DNA of 63,600 bases from Synechococcales cyanobacterium GL140_1_metabat_312 (GTDB lineage: Bacteria > Cyanobacteriota > Cyanobacteriia > Leptolyngbyales > Leptolyngbyaceae). Where the stretch lies: the NCBI GenBank assembly GCA_025351345.1, contig JANXWB010000032.1, positions 1 to 63,600 of the forward strand. The letters run 5' to 3'. Position 1 is the stretch's first letter, and the number at the start of each line of letters is the position of its first letter. Of this stretch, positions 44,048 to 53,486 are shown in pieces. Both the position numbers and the translations under genes were made by a program. The notes beneath the pieces are model-generated. The model searched no databases. It worked only from the letters and a program-made list of their open reading frames with translations, and was not told the DNA's origin.

Positions 44048-45628
44048 CTATAGCGTCACCGTATAAGCGTCGCGAATTCCGGCAATTTTCGTAATTTCAG
44101 CCACCGTGTTCTCTGGCAACGGATCATCCACCGTCAACACCATCACCGCGTCTCCACGAACAATCTTACGGCCCACTTGCATACTGGCAATATTGACGTT
44201 CAAATCCCCCAAGAGCGATCCAATACGGCCAATGATTCCCGGCATATCGCGGTGCAGCGTAAATAGCATGTATTTACTAGGCGGAACGTTGATAGGAAAT
44301 TCATCAATGCTAATGATCTGCATTTCCTGATGGCCTAAGAGCGCACCACTCACTGAATGTTCACCCAGAGAACCTTTAGCGGTTAGCATCATGGATCCGG
44401 TGTAGTCCTGAATTGACTCATCACGGGTCTCAATAACATGAATGCCACGTTCTTTGGCTTCAATGCTGGCATTTACAAAGTTTACTCGCTCATGCAATGC
44501 ACTGGAAAGTAAACCTTTTAGGGCTGCAATTACGATCGGTTGGCTTTGGTTGGTTGCCAGTTCGCCGCGTAACGAGACCGTCAGGGATTCAATGCGTCCG
44601 CCTGCGAGTTGGCTGACCATGTTGCCTAGGGTTTCCGCAAGTTGCAGGTAGGGCTTAAGCGCTTTGAGGACATCGGGGCGCAGTCCAGGAATATTGACGG
44701 CGCTGCGGGCGGGTTTGTCAAGTAAGACATCGCGAATTTGTTCGGCCACATCGATCGCAACGTTGACTTGAGCTTCTTCGGTAGAAGCTCCTAAGTGCGG
44801 CGTCAGGACCAGTTCTTTCCCAACGCTGCGCAATGGCGATTCACCCAAGGGTTCGCTGTCAAAAACATCTAGTGCAGCCCCAGCAATCCGGCCTTCGGAA
44901 ACGGCAGATGCGATCGCGGCTTCATCAATAATTCCACCTCGGGCACAGTTGATGATTCGCACAGTGGGTTTCATTTTTGCGATCGATTCTGCATTAATCA
45001 AATTCGCGGTTTCAGGCGTTTTGGGAATGTGCAGCGTAATGTAGTCAGAATCCCGTAGCAGCGTGTCCATTTCGACCAGCTTACAGCTCAGTTGCTCGGC
45101 CCGTTCTTTAGAGACAAATGGATCGTAGGCCAGTAACACCATGCCCATCGCCTTTGCTACCGTAGCCACATGGGCACCGATTTTTCCAAGACCCACAACG
45201 CCCAGCGTCTTTTTATAAACTTCTACGCCCGTATAGCTTTTACGGTCCCATTTCCCTGCTTTCATTGACGCATTCGCCGCCGGAATAAAGCGAGACATGG
45301 ACATCATCATCGCTAACGTATGTTCAGCCGCCGCAATGGTGTTGCCTTCGGGGGAGTTGACGACGACAATGCCTTTACGAGTGGCCGCTGGGACATCGAC
45401 GTTATCGACCCCGACTCCGGCCCGTCCGATTATTTTGAGTTTTTTGCCAGCTTCGATCACCGATGCGGTGACACGGGTTCCCGATCGAATCATCAGAGCA
45501 TCATAGTCTCCGATACAGGCCACCAGCGCCTCAGGAGACAAACTAGTATTGACATCAACATGTGCAACTTGGGAAAGAATATCAATCCCAACTTGATCGA
45601 TCGGATCGGAAACAAGAACCTTCATCAT
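44048..45628 (-). CDS. serA: D-3-phosphoglycerate dehydrogenase
   Basis: First enzyme of serine synthesis, oxidising 3-phosphoglycerate with NAD+. 526 residues, the long form with an extra C-terminal region and an ACT domain. Seen: LMIRSGTRVTASVIEAGKKL, GRAGVGVDNVDVPAATRKGI, NAD motif TLGVVGLGKIGAHVATVAKA, CARGGIIDEAAIASAVSEGR (catalytic Arg), APHLGAS-type VLTPHLGASTEEAQVNVAI (catalytic His), and the ACT segment MLFTLHRDMPGIIGRIGSLL. ATG 45628 (with a second ATG at 45625) was chosen over the upstream TTG 45634. Divergent from menF. Confidence 0.96.
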   Translation of the reverse strand: MMKVLVSDPIDQVGIDILSQVAHVDVNTSLSPEALVACIGDYDALMIRSGTRVTASVIEAGKKLKIIGRAGVGVDNVDVPAATRKGIVVVNSPEGNTIAAAEHTLAMMMSMSRFIPAANASMKAGKWDRKSYTGVEVYKKTLGVVGLGKIGAHVATVAKAMGMVLLAYDPFVSKERAEQLSCKLVEMDTLLRDSDYITLHIPKTPETANLINAESIAKMKPTVRIINCARGGIIDEAAIASAVSEGRIAGAALDVFDSEPLGESPLRSVGKELVLTPHLGASTEEAQVNVAIDVAEQIRDVLLDKPARSAVNIPGLRPDVLKALKPYLQLAETLGNMVSQLAGGRIESLTVSLRGELATNQSQPIVIAALKGLLSSALHERVNFVNASIEAKERGIHVIETRDESIQDYTGSMMLTAKGSLGEHSVSGALLGHQEMQIISIDEFPINVPPSKYMLFTLHRDMPGIIGRIGSLLGDLNVNIASMQVGRKIVRGDAVMVLTVDDPLPENTVAEITKIAGIRDAYTVTL

Positions 45629-45816
45629 GGCCAAAGGGGAAAAACGGGTTATAGATCAGGAGGCAATAATACGGTATTTAGGCCGGGAGTCTGGCAGAAT
45701 CCCCCAGAAGTTTTTTGGATTGGCCCTCAGGTTCGAGGGTTGAACCTTTCCGGAGTCCCTACGAATCAAGCTAAAATCTGAGGCACGCCCCTGTCCCGTT
45801 TGCGATTCTGACTGAT

Positions 45817-47223
45817 ATGTTGCTCGATGTGTTGGACTGTTTTTCTTCTTATCAAGCGCTCTACGATGATTTGCGTGACCTAGAGCAGCACATTCATCCA
45901 GAACAGCCCGCTGAGGTGGTGAGTCTGGCGTTTGCCATCGAGCATCCCGTAGATCCCTTGGCGTTGTTGCAGTCTTGGGTGGACCCGCTGGATTGTCATT
46001 TGTACTTTGAGCGCAGTGGTGCCAAAACCTCAATATTGGCAGTAGGTGCGGCATTGCGTCTGACGGTTGACGGGGAAAGGCGGTTTGTCCAAGCGCGGGA
46101 TTGGGTTAAGCAAGTGACGGCTCGGGTGACGGTGCGGGGCGATCGATCGGTGCCATTTTTGGGTGCACATTTTTTTTGTGGATTTTCGTTTTTTGATCAG
46201 GCAACCTTAGAAGATGGATTTGCGGCGGGTTCAGTTTTTTTGCCGGAGTGGCAGATTGGCCGATCGGGCGATCGGACGTCGTTAGTTGTTAATCGAATAT
46301 TAGATGCGGAGTTTTGTGCAGAGACTGAAGCTCGTGAAATTTGGACCCAATTGCAGCGCATTCAATCCACCAGCCTCGATCGCTATTCATTAGTACCCTC
46401 TCCCACCCAATCCTTTCAAGCCTTCACGTCACCCGATCAATTTAAAACGTCGGTTAATCAAGCATTGACTGTAATTAAATCTAAAAAGATCGAAAAGGTA
46501 GTTCTAGCTCTTGCCTATGAAGTAAAAGCTGCGCAAGAGTTCAATGTGGTGACATCACTCTATAATTTGCGCCGATTATACAAAGATTGCTATATTTTTT
46601 CCTGTAATAACCCGTCCGGAGAAACATTTTTAGGCGCGAGTCCAGAACGTTTAGTAACCGTCGATCGGAATCAGTTAGAAACCGATGCCTTAGCGGGTTC
46701 AGCTCCCCGTGGGAAAACCCAATTGGACGATCGTAATATTGCCCAAACTCTTTTAGGGAGTATCAAGGAAATTCATGAGCATCAATTGGTGATTGATTTT
46801 ATTACCTCGCAATTAGTGGCTTTAGGATTAGAGCCAAAAATGTTTCCTGCCACACTCTTACAATTGCCCAATATCCAACATTTACACACGCCCATTCGAT
46901 CGATCGTCCCAAAAACCGTTCACATTCTTGATGTCGTCGCCGCACTTCACCCCACCCCAGCCGTGGCCGGAGTCCCGAGAGATCTCGCCTGCGACCAAAT
47001 TCGATCGCTTGAAACGTTCGATCGATCGCGTTATGCGGCCCCTATTGGCTGGATTGATGGTGAGGGCAATGGAGAATTTGCTGTGGGAATCCGATCGGCG
47101 ATTTTGGCGGGAGATCGGGCAAGGCTTTTTGCGGGTGCGGGCATTGTGCAGGGATCTAATGCAGAACATGAATTGGCGGAGGTTCAATTAAAATTACAGG
47201 CATTGCTACGGGCGATCGTTTAA
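45817..47223 (+). CDS. menF: Isochorismate synthase (MenF type, phylloquinone pathway)
   Basis: Converts chorismate to isochorismate for phylloquinone (vitamin K1) synthesis. 468 residues: a long N-terminal region (FLGAHFFCGFSFFDQATLED) and the chorismate-binding domain with [100 protein letters not shown] and ARLFAGAGIVQGSNAEHELA. Mg-binding glutamates are retained. The longer N-terminus and separate location make this the housekeeping enzyme, while entC at 7293 is the siderophore paralogue. Start ATG 45817. Confidence 0.92.
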   Translation: MLLDVLDCFSSYQALYDDLRDLEQHIHPEQPAEVVSLAFAIEHPVDPLALLQSWVDPLDCHLYFERSGAKTSILAVGAALRLTVDGERRFVQARDWVKQVTARVTVRGDRSVPFLGAHFFCGFSFFDQATLEDGFAAGSVFLPEWQIGRSGDRTSLVVNRILDAEFCAETEAREIWTQLQRIQSTSLDRYSLVPSPTQSFQAFTSPDQFKTSVNQALTVIKSKKIEKVVLALAYEVKAAQEFNVVTSLYNLRRLYKDCYIFSCNNPSGETFLGASPERLVTVDRNQLETDALAGSAPRGKTQLDDRNIAQTLLGSIKEIHEHQLVIDFITSQLVALGLEPKMFPATLLQLPNIQHLHTPIRSIVPKTVHILDVVAALHPTPAVAGVPRDLACDQIRSLETFDRSRYAAPIGWIDGEGNGEFAVGIRSAILAGDRARLFAGAGIVQGSNAEHELAEVQLKLQALLRAIV

Positions 47224-47431
47224 ACCCACTAATTTCCAAGACTTGCTCTCAAGACCTATTGATAATAATCATCAATTAGGGCACAATGGTTGGAGCAAAA
47301 TTATTGAGAATAAATATCAATGCTTCTCGTAGGATTTAATGATAATATGCGGCAATGTAGGATTTCATAATGAGTTCTGAGTGAAGGTTCCAGAGTATTA
47401 CTCATCATTTATTAACTGCGAGAGCAATTAT

Positions 47432-48442
47432 ATGGAACGTTTTTTCTGTGCGAATGCATCGCAATGTGTCAATGAGGATCCGATCGGGACTGCAAGTCTG
47501 GTTGATACTTATGTTTTGCTTGAATGTCCTCAACCTTGGGCGAGTTCTGCTTGGGATAGTAAATCGATCCCTGAGTCTCTAAAAGAAGCTGTTGTCCAAC
47601 TTCAATCGAAATATCCTCGAACGCGTTTTCTTTTAATTAATCAAGAAAGAACGAGATTTCGACGACACAAAAGTTTGATTATTTACCAGCGTCAAAGTAA
47701 TGCCTTTGTCGGACGGTTTAATCGCTATGAATTTACGATTCAGCGACCGGAAGATGCGATCGTAAATTTACAAGACTTTTTCGCCAAACGGTTTTCCACT
47801 CGGTTTGTCACACGCCCCACTCAAGATGTCTTAGTTTGCACCCATGGCAGCCATGACCAATGCTGTGCGCGCTATGGTAATCCGTTCTATACCCAAGCAA
47901 AACGGGTTGTCCGGTCGGTGGATGGCGATTTACAAGTTTGGCGATGCAGCCATTTGGGTGGTCACCGTTTTGCACCGACCGCTATCACGTTTCCCGATGG
48001 GCGCAGCTATGCAAAATTAGATGTATTCTCACTTAGATCAATTCTTTCCAGGTCGGGCGGAATTGAGTTAATTGAACCTATTTATCGCGGATCTAGTTTA
48101 ATCCCAGCCGAACTCCAAGTGTTAGAACGATCGCTACTTTTAAAATTTGGTTGGGATTGGATGAAAACTGGGATACGCTATACAATGAGGCTTCTAAATG
48201 ATGTTGAACCTGACCTTGGAAAACTCGTTCAAATAGAGTTTAAGCTTCCGGGCCAACAACTTACTATTTGCCAAGCTCAAATCGTTCCTGATCCCCATAA
48301 ATGCGTCACTCTGCGGGCTTCTTGCAATGCAGAAAAAGAATCCACATTTACTAAATATCGCGCTCAGCATCTTACGTTCTCGTCTCTAGCATCCAGCGTG
48401 ATTCCAGAACCTTTACAAGAACGAGTTTCTCAAGCTTTTTGA
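47432..48442 (+). CDS. Sucrase/ferredoxin-like (thioredoxin-fold [2Fe-2S]) protein
   Basis: 336 residues. N-terminal FFCANASQCVNEDPIGTASL with VDTYVLLECPQPW and the C-terminal cluster motif VLVCTHGSHDQCCARYGNPF, then VWRCSHLGGHRFAPTAITFP, fit the Suc_Fer-like family, named after a sucrase regulator but built on a thioredoxin-like ferredoxin domain. Four Cys in the C-x4..C-C..C-S-H-x-G-G-H arrangement probably hold an iron-sulfur cluster. ATG 47432 with a GAGAG site was chosen; a GTG at 47381 would add 17 residues not seen in homologues. Followed 28 bases later by a glutamate-cysteine-ligase-like gene. Function not known. Confidence 0.82.
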   Translation: MERFFCANASQCVNEDPIGTASLVDTYVLLECPQPWASSAWDSKSIPESLKEAVVQLQSKYPRTRFLLINQERTRFRRHKSLIIYQRQSNAFVGRFNRYEFTIQRPEDAIVNLQDFFAKRFSTRFVTRPTQDVLVCTHGSHDQCCARYGNPFYTQAKRVVRSVDGDLQVWRCSHLGGHRFAPTAITFPDGRSYAKLDVFSLRSILSRSGGIELIEPIYRGSSLIPAELQVLERSLLLKFGWDWMKTGIRYTMRLLNDVEPDLGKLVQIEFKLPGQQLTICQAQIVPDPHKCVTLRASCNAEKESTFTKYRAQHLTFSSLASSVIPEPLQERVSQAF

Positions 48443-48470
48443 TTGACCTACAGACATCCCAAGGTGCTTT

Positions 48471-49589
48471 ATGCAATTTCAATTTGGAATCGAACATGAG
48501 GTTGCATTTTTGCGATCGCACAATACTTTTGCGGACTTTACTAATACTAGTTATAAAGAATTTGACGCAATTATTAATCAATTACCTGAATATCTCGGCG
48601 ACAGAAACTCTCTGAGAATAGGTGATGCTGGGATTCGACGTAAGCGTTGGTATATTGAAGGGATTGAACGTTTTGATGAACAGGGAAACTTGGTCAAATG
48701 TATTCCAAAAGGCATTGAAATTCGTACCACTTTGCATCAAACTATTCAATCAGCATTAGTTGAACTAAATACTAGTTTTTCTCAACTAATTGAAATCGCA
48801 TCAAAGTTTGGATTCACTCCGATCGCAACTAGTTTCAATCCAATTCAAACTGAATTCATTCCAAATCCGCCCTTAAATGTCTATGAATGCGATCGGATGA
48901 ATCAATGTCCTGAAGATCGCACCGAACATTTGCCGATGTTGACCTATGGTCCAGATCTGAATCTTTCAGTCATCGGCGCAACAGTAGCTCAAACTATTGA
49001 TTGGGCCAAAAAACTAACGTACTATAGTCCCTACTTAATTCCGTTTAGCTATAGTCCTTGTGACTATGGTGGTAAACCTTGGCCAGGAAAATCGGTGCGA
49101 ACATTTTATAGAACAGGCGCAAGACCTGCGGTTCTAGTATTTGTTGAAAATACAACAGATCTAATTATTTGCGATCCCTCACTCATAAAACTTACCCAAA
49201 AACCATCAGAATGGGGCCGAATTGAATTTAAAGCCTTTGATAGTTGCATAGATTTCGATCGGTATGGTCAATTATTTACCCTATTAAAGGGATTGATTTT
49301 AGATACTACGTTAGAAGGTCGTAGTATTGTCCCAGATACTTTGCTTCATAAGCATTCTGCCCAATATGGCTGGGATTCAGAGCTGATTCAAAATGGGAGT
49401 CAATTGGTTCTTAATGCGTCAATGACAGCTCTAGATAATGATGACGATCGTGTCTATTTGAAACAACTCGAACAAATGATGCCATCATCATCCCTTCAAA
49501 CGAGATCAGTCTTATCAATCCCAACTCAATGGCAACAGCAATACAAAGGCGATCGTCTCCATTCCACCTCAATTCCTCAGTCTAACTAA
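48471..49589 (+). CDS. Glutamate-cysteine ligase-like carboxylate-amine ligase
   Basis: 372 residues. The start FQFGIEHEVAFLRSHNTFAD carries the GxEHE-type motif of the GCS2/carboxylate-amine ligase fold (metal-binding Glu). Further blocks: RKRWYIEGIERFDEQGNLVK, CIPKGIEIRTTLHQTIQSAL, LPMLTYGPDLNLSVIGATVA, YYSPYLIPFSYSPCDYGGKP, VRTFYRTGARPAVLVFVENT and GRIEFKAFDSCIDFDRYGQL. Members are often annotated as glutamate-cysteine ligase, but this is not the classical cyanobacterial GshA sequence as I know it, so a different amine substrate is possible. Closely follows the Suc_Fer-like gene (28 bases), implying an operon. Start ATG 48471. Confidence 0.75.
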   Translation: MQFQFGIEHEVAFLRSHNTFADFTNTSYKEFDAIINQLPEYLGDRNSLRIGDAGIRRKRWYIEGIERFDEQGNLVKCIPKGIEIRTTLHQTIQSALVELNTSFSQLIEIASKFGFTPIATSFNPIQTEFIPNPPLNVYECDRMNQCPEDRTEHLPMLTYGPDLNLSVIGATVAQTIDWAKKLTYYSPYLIPFSYSPCDYGGKPWPGKSVRTFYRTGARPAVLVFVENTTDLIICDPSLIKLTQKPSEWGRIEFKAFDSCIDFDRYGQLFTLLKGLILDTTLEGRSIVPDTLLHKHSAQYGWDSELIQNGSQLVLNASMTALDNDDDRVYLKQLEQMMPSSSLQTRSVLSIPTQWQQQYKGDRLHSTSIPQSN

Positions 49590-50189
49590 AAGTCGCACGG
49601 CCCTGGCCGCAGAAACAAATCTCCTCCGTGCCTAGCTCGATGGTAACGGACAAGCTTCCCTTTCTGCGACTCAACAGGAACGATTGAAATCTAATCAAGC
49701 CGAGTTAAACATTCGTTCTACTGCGGCCCAACTCGCCAGTGAACAACTTGAACGACAATTGGCTCAAACTCATTTCCAAAAGTCAATGTCTCAAACAACA
49801 ACAAGTCTCTACTAATCAAGCTGAGCGACCTTAGATTGAGCAGGAACTTGCCAGACCGCAACTCGATATTCAAGAGATCTTTGATTACTTCCATCAGCCG
49901 TCCATCAGTCTAGCGATTCTTTGTGACAATGATGCAAATTGGCGACCGAACCAATATGGTTTTACGACATTTGGTAGTTCTCTACAATTCAATTTCACAG
50001 CAGTCAAGTTATTAGATTATGCTGCAAGGTGGGATGAATTGGAAGCGAGTCAGAATGTTTTTGCCACAGTGGTGATGACGCATTTGAAGGCTCAGGAGAC
50101 GAAAAGTAGTCCAACGGCAAGGAAACAATGGAAGCTAGCCCTGATAGAACGACTCTATGAGCGGGGTTACGATCGATCGGCTATAATCA

Positions 50190-50211
50190 ATCTATTCAAA
50201 ATCTATTCAAA
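50190..50211. repeat. 11-bp perfect tandem duplication disrupting a gene
   Basis: ATCTATTCAAA occurs twice in contact (50190-50200 and 50201-50211). It shifts the reading frame of the Rpn-like gene after INLF; without one copy the frame continues as FVDWLLILPEDA. Confidence 0.9.
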
Positions 50212-50307
50212 TTTGTTGACTGGCTTCTAATTTTACCGGAAGACGCAAAAAAATCGTTTTGGCAGGAACTTAGAACTTACGAGGAGGAGCGGCAGATGCC
50301 ATACATT

Positions 50308-50339
50308 ACCAGTGTTGAACAGAACCAGTGTTGAACAGA
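50308..50339. repeat. 16-bp perfect tandem duplication disrupting a gene
   Basis: ACCAGTGTTGAACAGA occurs twice in contact (50308-50323 and 50324-50339). It causes a second frameshift in the Rpn-like gene, between ITSVEQ and IGYDRG. Confidence 0.9.
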
Positions 50340-50622
50340 TTGGTTACGATCGTGGAGTCAAGGAAGCAGAGCAACGATCGCGCGAATTGCTGTCAGACCG
50401 AGAACGATCGATCGCCCTCAATATGCTCCGTGAGAACCTAGACCTAGAGACGATCGTGCGGATTACTGGACTCACGATCGCCCAACTCCAACAACTTCAA
50501 GCCGAGATGGGATAGGACGGATGGAGAGACGATCGATCGCCCTCCTACACCAATGATCTCACAGGTCATCTGCTATACTTTTGGCGAAATTCTGTACGAT
50601 CGCCTGCCGAGGATCTCTCATC

Positions 50623-51687
50623 GTGACCATCCAAACCGCCAAATTGAACGTAGGACTACTCTTCGGAGGCCGATCGGGAGAACATGAAGTCTCCATCATT
50701 TCCGCAGGCGCAATAGCTAAGGGACTCGGAATGGGTGCTAATGCCAATCGTTACAGCGTCCAGCCATTCTATATTCGGAAAGATGGCGGCTGGGTCGATG
50801 GCGAGGCCGCTGCAAAAGTTCTAGAAACCAGAGAACCGATCGTTACAAACGATAAACTAAATCTCTGGCAATTCCCCGCCAGTGCCGCAACTATTGACAT
50901 CTGGTATCTGGTGCTGCACGGACCCAATGGCGAAGATGGCACCATTCAAGGATTGATGGAATTGATGCAAGTACCCTATGTCGGTTCTGGTGTTCTTGCC
51001 TCTAGCGTCGGCATGGATAAAATTGCAATGAAAATAGCATTCGCTGAAGCGGGATTACCCCAGGTAAAATACTATGCTGTCAATCGATCGGATATTTACT
51101 CTGATCCCTGCCGCTTCCCTAAGCTTTGCGACGATATTGAAACCCAACTTGGCTATCCCTGCTTTGTCAAACCTGCAAATCTTGGTTCTTCGGTTGGAAT
51201 TTCTAAATGTCGCACTCGCGCTGAACTAGAGAAAGCCCTTGATGAAGCGGCCAGTTACGATCGTCGCATCATTGTGGAAGCCGGAGTCATTGCTCGTGAA
51301 GTGGAATGTGCCGTGTTGGGAAATGATAATCCAAAGGCATCGATCGTGGGCGAAATTACGTTTGATAGTGACTTCTATGACTATGAAACCAAATATACTG
51401 AAGGCCGATCGAAAGCATTCATTCCTGCTAATCTTTCCGTTGATGTCGTCACTCGTATTCAAGATATGTCAGTGAAAGCATTCAAGACAATTGATTGTGC
51501 AGGTATCAGTCGCGTTGATTTCTTCTATAGCGAAGTTACGGATGAACTATTTATCAATGAAGTCAACACCCTTCCTGGATTCACTGCCATGAGTATGTAT
51601 CCTCAACTTTGGGCGGCATCTGGAATTGACTTTGAATCACTGGTTCATCAGATTGTTCAATGCGCGATCGATCGTCATCGCAAATAA
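50623..51687 (+). CDS. ddl: D-alanine--D-alanine ligase
   Basis: ATP-grasp enzyme joining two D-alanines for peptidoglycan precursors. 354 residues from GTG 50623, which has a GAGG site 10 bases upstream; a TTG at 50581 would add 14 unconserved residues. Seen: [80 protein letters not shown] (ATP-grasp loop), [11 protein letters not shown], and metal-binding [20 protein letters not shown]. Complete and standard. A putative-membrane gene follows after 201 bases. Confidence 0.96.
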   Translation: MTIQTAKLNVGLLFGGRSGEHEVSIISAGAIAKGLGMGANANRYSVQPFYIRKDGGWVDGEAAAKVLETREPIVTNDKLNLWQFPASAATIDIWYLVLHGPNGEDGTIQGLMELMQVPYVGSGVLASSVGMDKIAMKIAFAEAGLPQVKYYAVNRSDIYSDPCRFPKLCDDIETQLGYPCFVKPANLGSSVGISKCRTRAELEKALDEAASYDRRIIVEAGVIAREVECAVLGNDNPKASIVGEITFDSDFYDYETKYTEGRSKAFIPANLSVDVVTRIQDMSVKAFKTIDCAGISRVDFFYSEVTDELFINEVNTLPGFTAMSMYPQLWAASGIDFESLVHQIVQCAIDRHRK

Positions 51688-51888
51688 ATGATTCCTCTAC
51701 TATTCAATCAAATGTACATAGTAAATGTATCTCTCGCTCGATAGGACTTGAGTTTTATGAAATCTGAGGCTGTCTGGGCATAAAATTATCCTTAGCGTCT
51801 TCTGGGAGCTGTTCTAACTTAGAGACCTAGTTTTAAATTGGATTGTAAAAAATCATGATTCTCTTTCCGATCTTCGCTAAATTTCACT

Positions 51889-52470
51889 ATGATTACAAGC
51901 AGCGAAGGTTCAAATGTTGAGGGGGGATTTATGCGATCGCGCCATGACAAACGACGACGCTCTCGAATATCACCGATCGATCGGTTGTTTCAAAGCTCGA
52001 AGGGAATCGCAATTTTGGCAGCCGTTCGGTCCACCAGCGCGAGTACTGTTGCCCATCCCCCGGCCTTAAAGCATAGTGCTCACAGTATTAATGGAAAAGT
52101 ATTGATCGCTTCTCCAGAGTCCACTCAAATTCAACCACCCTCCGAACCCAAGCCTAAAAATATTGGCAAATTTGGTGTCCAGCGCTTGCGACATTCTGTG
52201 GGTTGGTGGCCATTGATTATGTTGGGAATCCTGTGGATTCTTATGCTTAGTATCATCTGGGTAGCCTTTCAAGAAATCATTAGCCTCGGCGTATCCCCAG
52301 TAAAACAGACGATTAGCCAGATTGAACGCAAATCACTGATTGAGTTATTCAGTGCCCTCTGTCTTGGCGGTGTTGGCCTATCGCTGGCGTTAACTCCCGT
52401 ACTTAAACGTCCCCGACGTGATAATCCTGAATTGTTACAAGCAACTATTGATAGGACTACGAACAAATAA
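51889..52470 (+). CDS. Hypothetical protein with two membrane segments
   Basis: 193 residues. A basic, Arg-rich N-terminus (SRHDKRRRSRISPIDRLF) and a disordered Pro/Ser region lead to two membrane segments: WWPLIMLGILWILMLSIIWV (about 114-133) and ELFSALCLGGVGLSLALTPV (about 153-172), with a basic end (KRPRRDNPELLQ). No family recognised; similar small proteins next to cobK in other cyanobacteria are possible but not checked. The stop (TAATG) overlaps the cobK start, implying translational coupling. Start ATG 51889; an in-frame ATG at 51931 follows a GGGG stretch. Confidence 0.6.
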   Translation: MITSSEGSNVEGGFMRSRHDKRRRSRISPIDRLFQSSKGIAILAAVRSTSASTVAHPPALKHSAHSINGKVLIASPESTQIQPPSEPKPKNIGKFGVQRLRHSVGWWPLIMLGILWILMLSIIWVAFQEIISLGVSPVKQTISQIERKSLIELFSALCLGGVGLSLALTPVLKRPRRDNPELLQATIDRTTNK

Positions 52471-53252
52471 TGGCAATCTGTCGTATTTTGATTTTGGGTG
52501 GCACGGGAGATTCGGCCCGTTTGATTCCCCAATTGGCGGCATTGCCTAATGTTGAACTCATTGCATCTCTTGCAGGTCGGACGCCAAAACCGAATATTCC
52601 CAATGTTAGTCAAGTCGGACAAGTCCGGATGGGTGGCTTTGGGGGGATTAATGGTTTGGTGAACTATTTAAAAACTGAAAAAATAGATCTGTTGCTGGAT
52701 ATGACCCATCCTTTTGCGGCTCAGATTACCCATAATGCTTCGATCGCGGCCCAATGTGTTGGTATTCCTCGATTGGTTTTTAGTCGTCCGGCTTGGGAAA
52801 AAGAAGCGGGCGATCGGTGGATTACGGCGATGGATCATAGGGCAGCGGCGAAGTTAATTCCAGAGATTGCCGATCGGGTTTTTCTAACGATCGGACGACA
52901 GGAATTGAGTGCATTTGCGACCGTTATGAATTGTTGGTTTTTAATGCGAATGATTACATTGCCTTCCAGTACAGTTTTACGACCACCAGGAGAGATACTG
53001 CTCGATCAAGGTCCGTTTGATTTAGAGAAAGAAATGCAACTTCTCATTCACTATAATATTGGTGCGATCGTTAGCAAAAACAGTGGTGGTAGTGCGGCCC
53101 AAGCCAAGATTGTCGCGGCCCGTCATTTAGGTTTACCAATTATTATGATTCCACGACCCAAATTGCCGGACGGAGATGTAGTTTCTGATCTCCAAGTTAT
53201 TGTTCCTTGGGTTGAAGATCAAATCCGATCGCTTGGTCCGCTCAAGGCATGA
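52470..53252 (+). CDS. cobK: Precorrin-6A reductase (CobK/CbiJ)
   Basis: NAD(P)H-dependent reductase of the corrin ring in cobalamin synthesis. 260 residues: N-terminal Rossmann motif RILILGGTGDSARLIPQLAA, then LLLDMTHPFAAQITHNASIA, AAQCVGIPRLVFSRPAWEKE, RVFLTIGRQELSAFATVMN, LLDQGPFDLEKEMQLLIHYN and IVSKNSGGSAAQAKIVAARH, all CobK blocks (T-H-P-F-A and K-N-S-G-G). Its start overlaps the stop of the upstream membrane gene by one base. It shares a pathway with cobN at 27831, but they are 20 kb apart. Confidence 0.92.
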   Translation: MAICRILILGGTGDSARLIPQLAALPNVELIASLAGRTPKPNIPNVSQVGQVRMGGFGGINGLVNYLKTEKIDLLLDMTHPFAAQITHNASIAAQCVGIPRLVFSRPAWEKEAGDRWITAMDHRAAAKLIPEIADRVFLTIGRQELSAFATVMNCWFLMRMITLPSSTVLRPPGEILLDQGPFDLEKEMQLLIHYNIGAIVSKNSGGSAAQAKIVAARHLGLPIIMIPRPKLPDGDVVSDLQVIVPWVEDQIRSLGPLKA

Positions 53253-53410
53253 GGACCACTCATACTATCAATCCCACATCCGATTGTTCGGCAGGATATG
53301 GCGATGGCTTGAATTACTTTTTAACGTAGGTCATTATCCTGATGAGTTATCCAGTATAGACCCGACTAATTACCTCCTGTTCTAATCAGCTAGGCAATGG
53401 CTATAAGACC

Positions 53411-53440
53411 AAAAAAGCCCCCCATTTCTGAGGAGCTTTT
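53411..53440 (-). terminator. Intrinsic terminator after transketolase (minus strand)
   Basis: Read on the minus strand, AAAAGCTCCTC pairs with GGGGGGCTTTT through G:C, A:T and two or three G:T pairs across a 6-7-base loop, then TT follows. It lies 47 bases beyond the transketolase stop. The cobK transcript comes from the other side and could also use it. Confidence 0.65.
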
Positions 53441-53486
53441 CATTTAACAGCTAGTCATCAATTCCTAACCATTCAAATTTGAAAAT

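Larger units (their letters stand above)
49865..50515 (+). pseudogene. Rpn/YhgA-like nuclease-transposase family protein, broken
   Basis: Joined across frames the product reads IFDYFHQPSISLAILCDNDA, NWRPNQYGFTTFGSSLQFNF, AVKLLDYAARWDELEASQNV, ATVVMTHLKAQETK, then LIERLYERGYDRSAIINLF, LLILPEDAKKSFWQELRTYE and ending EQIGYDRGVKEAEQRSREL and NLDLETIVRITGLTIAQLQQ. This is the cyanobacterial Rpn-type (PD-(D/E)XK transposase-like) family. Two perfect tandem duplications break it: 11 bp at 50190-50211 and 16 bp at 50308-50339, neither a multiple of three. The N-terminal part is missing; 49590-49864 holds only decayed coiled-coil-coding sequence (ATQQERLKSNQAELNIRSTA). Confidence 0.75.

Noticed and set aside
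45700-45800. GGTTCGAGGGTTGAACC resembling a tRNA T-arm
   Set aside because: No matching acceptor, D or anticodon arms could be folded around it; more likely a short palindrome upstream of menF.
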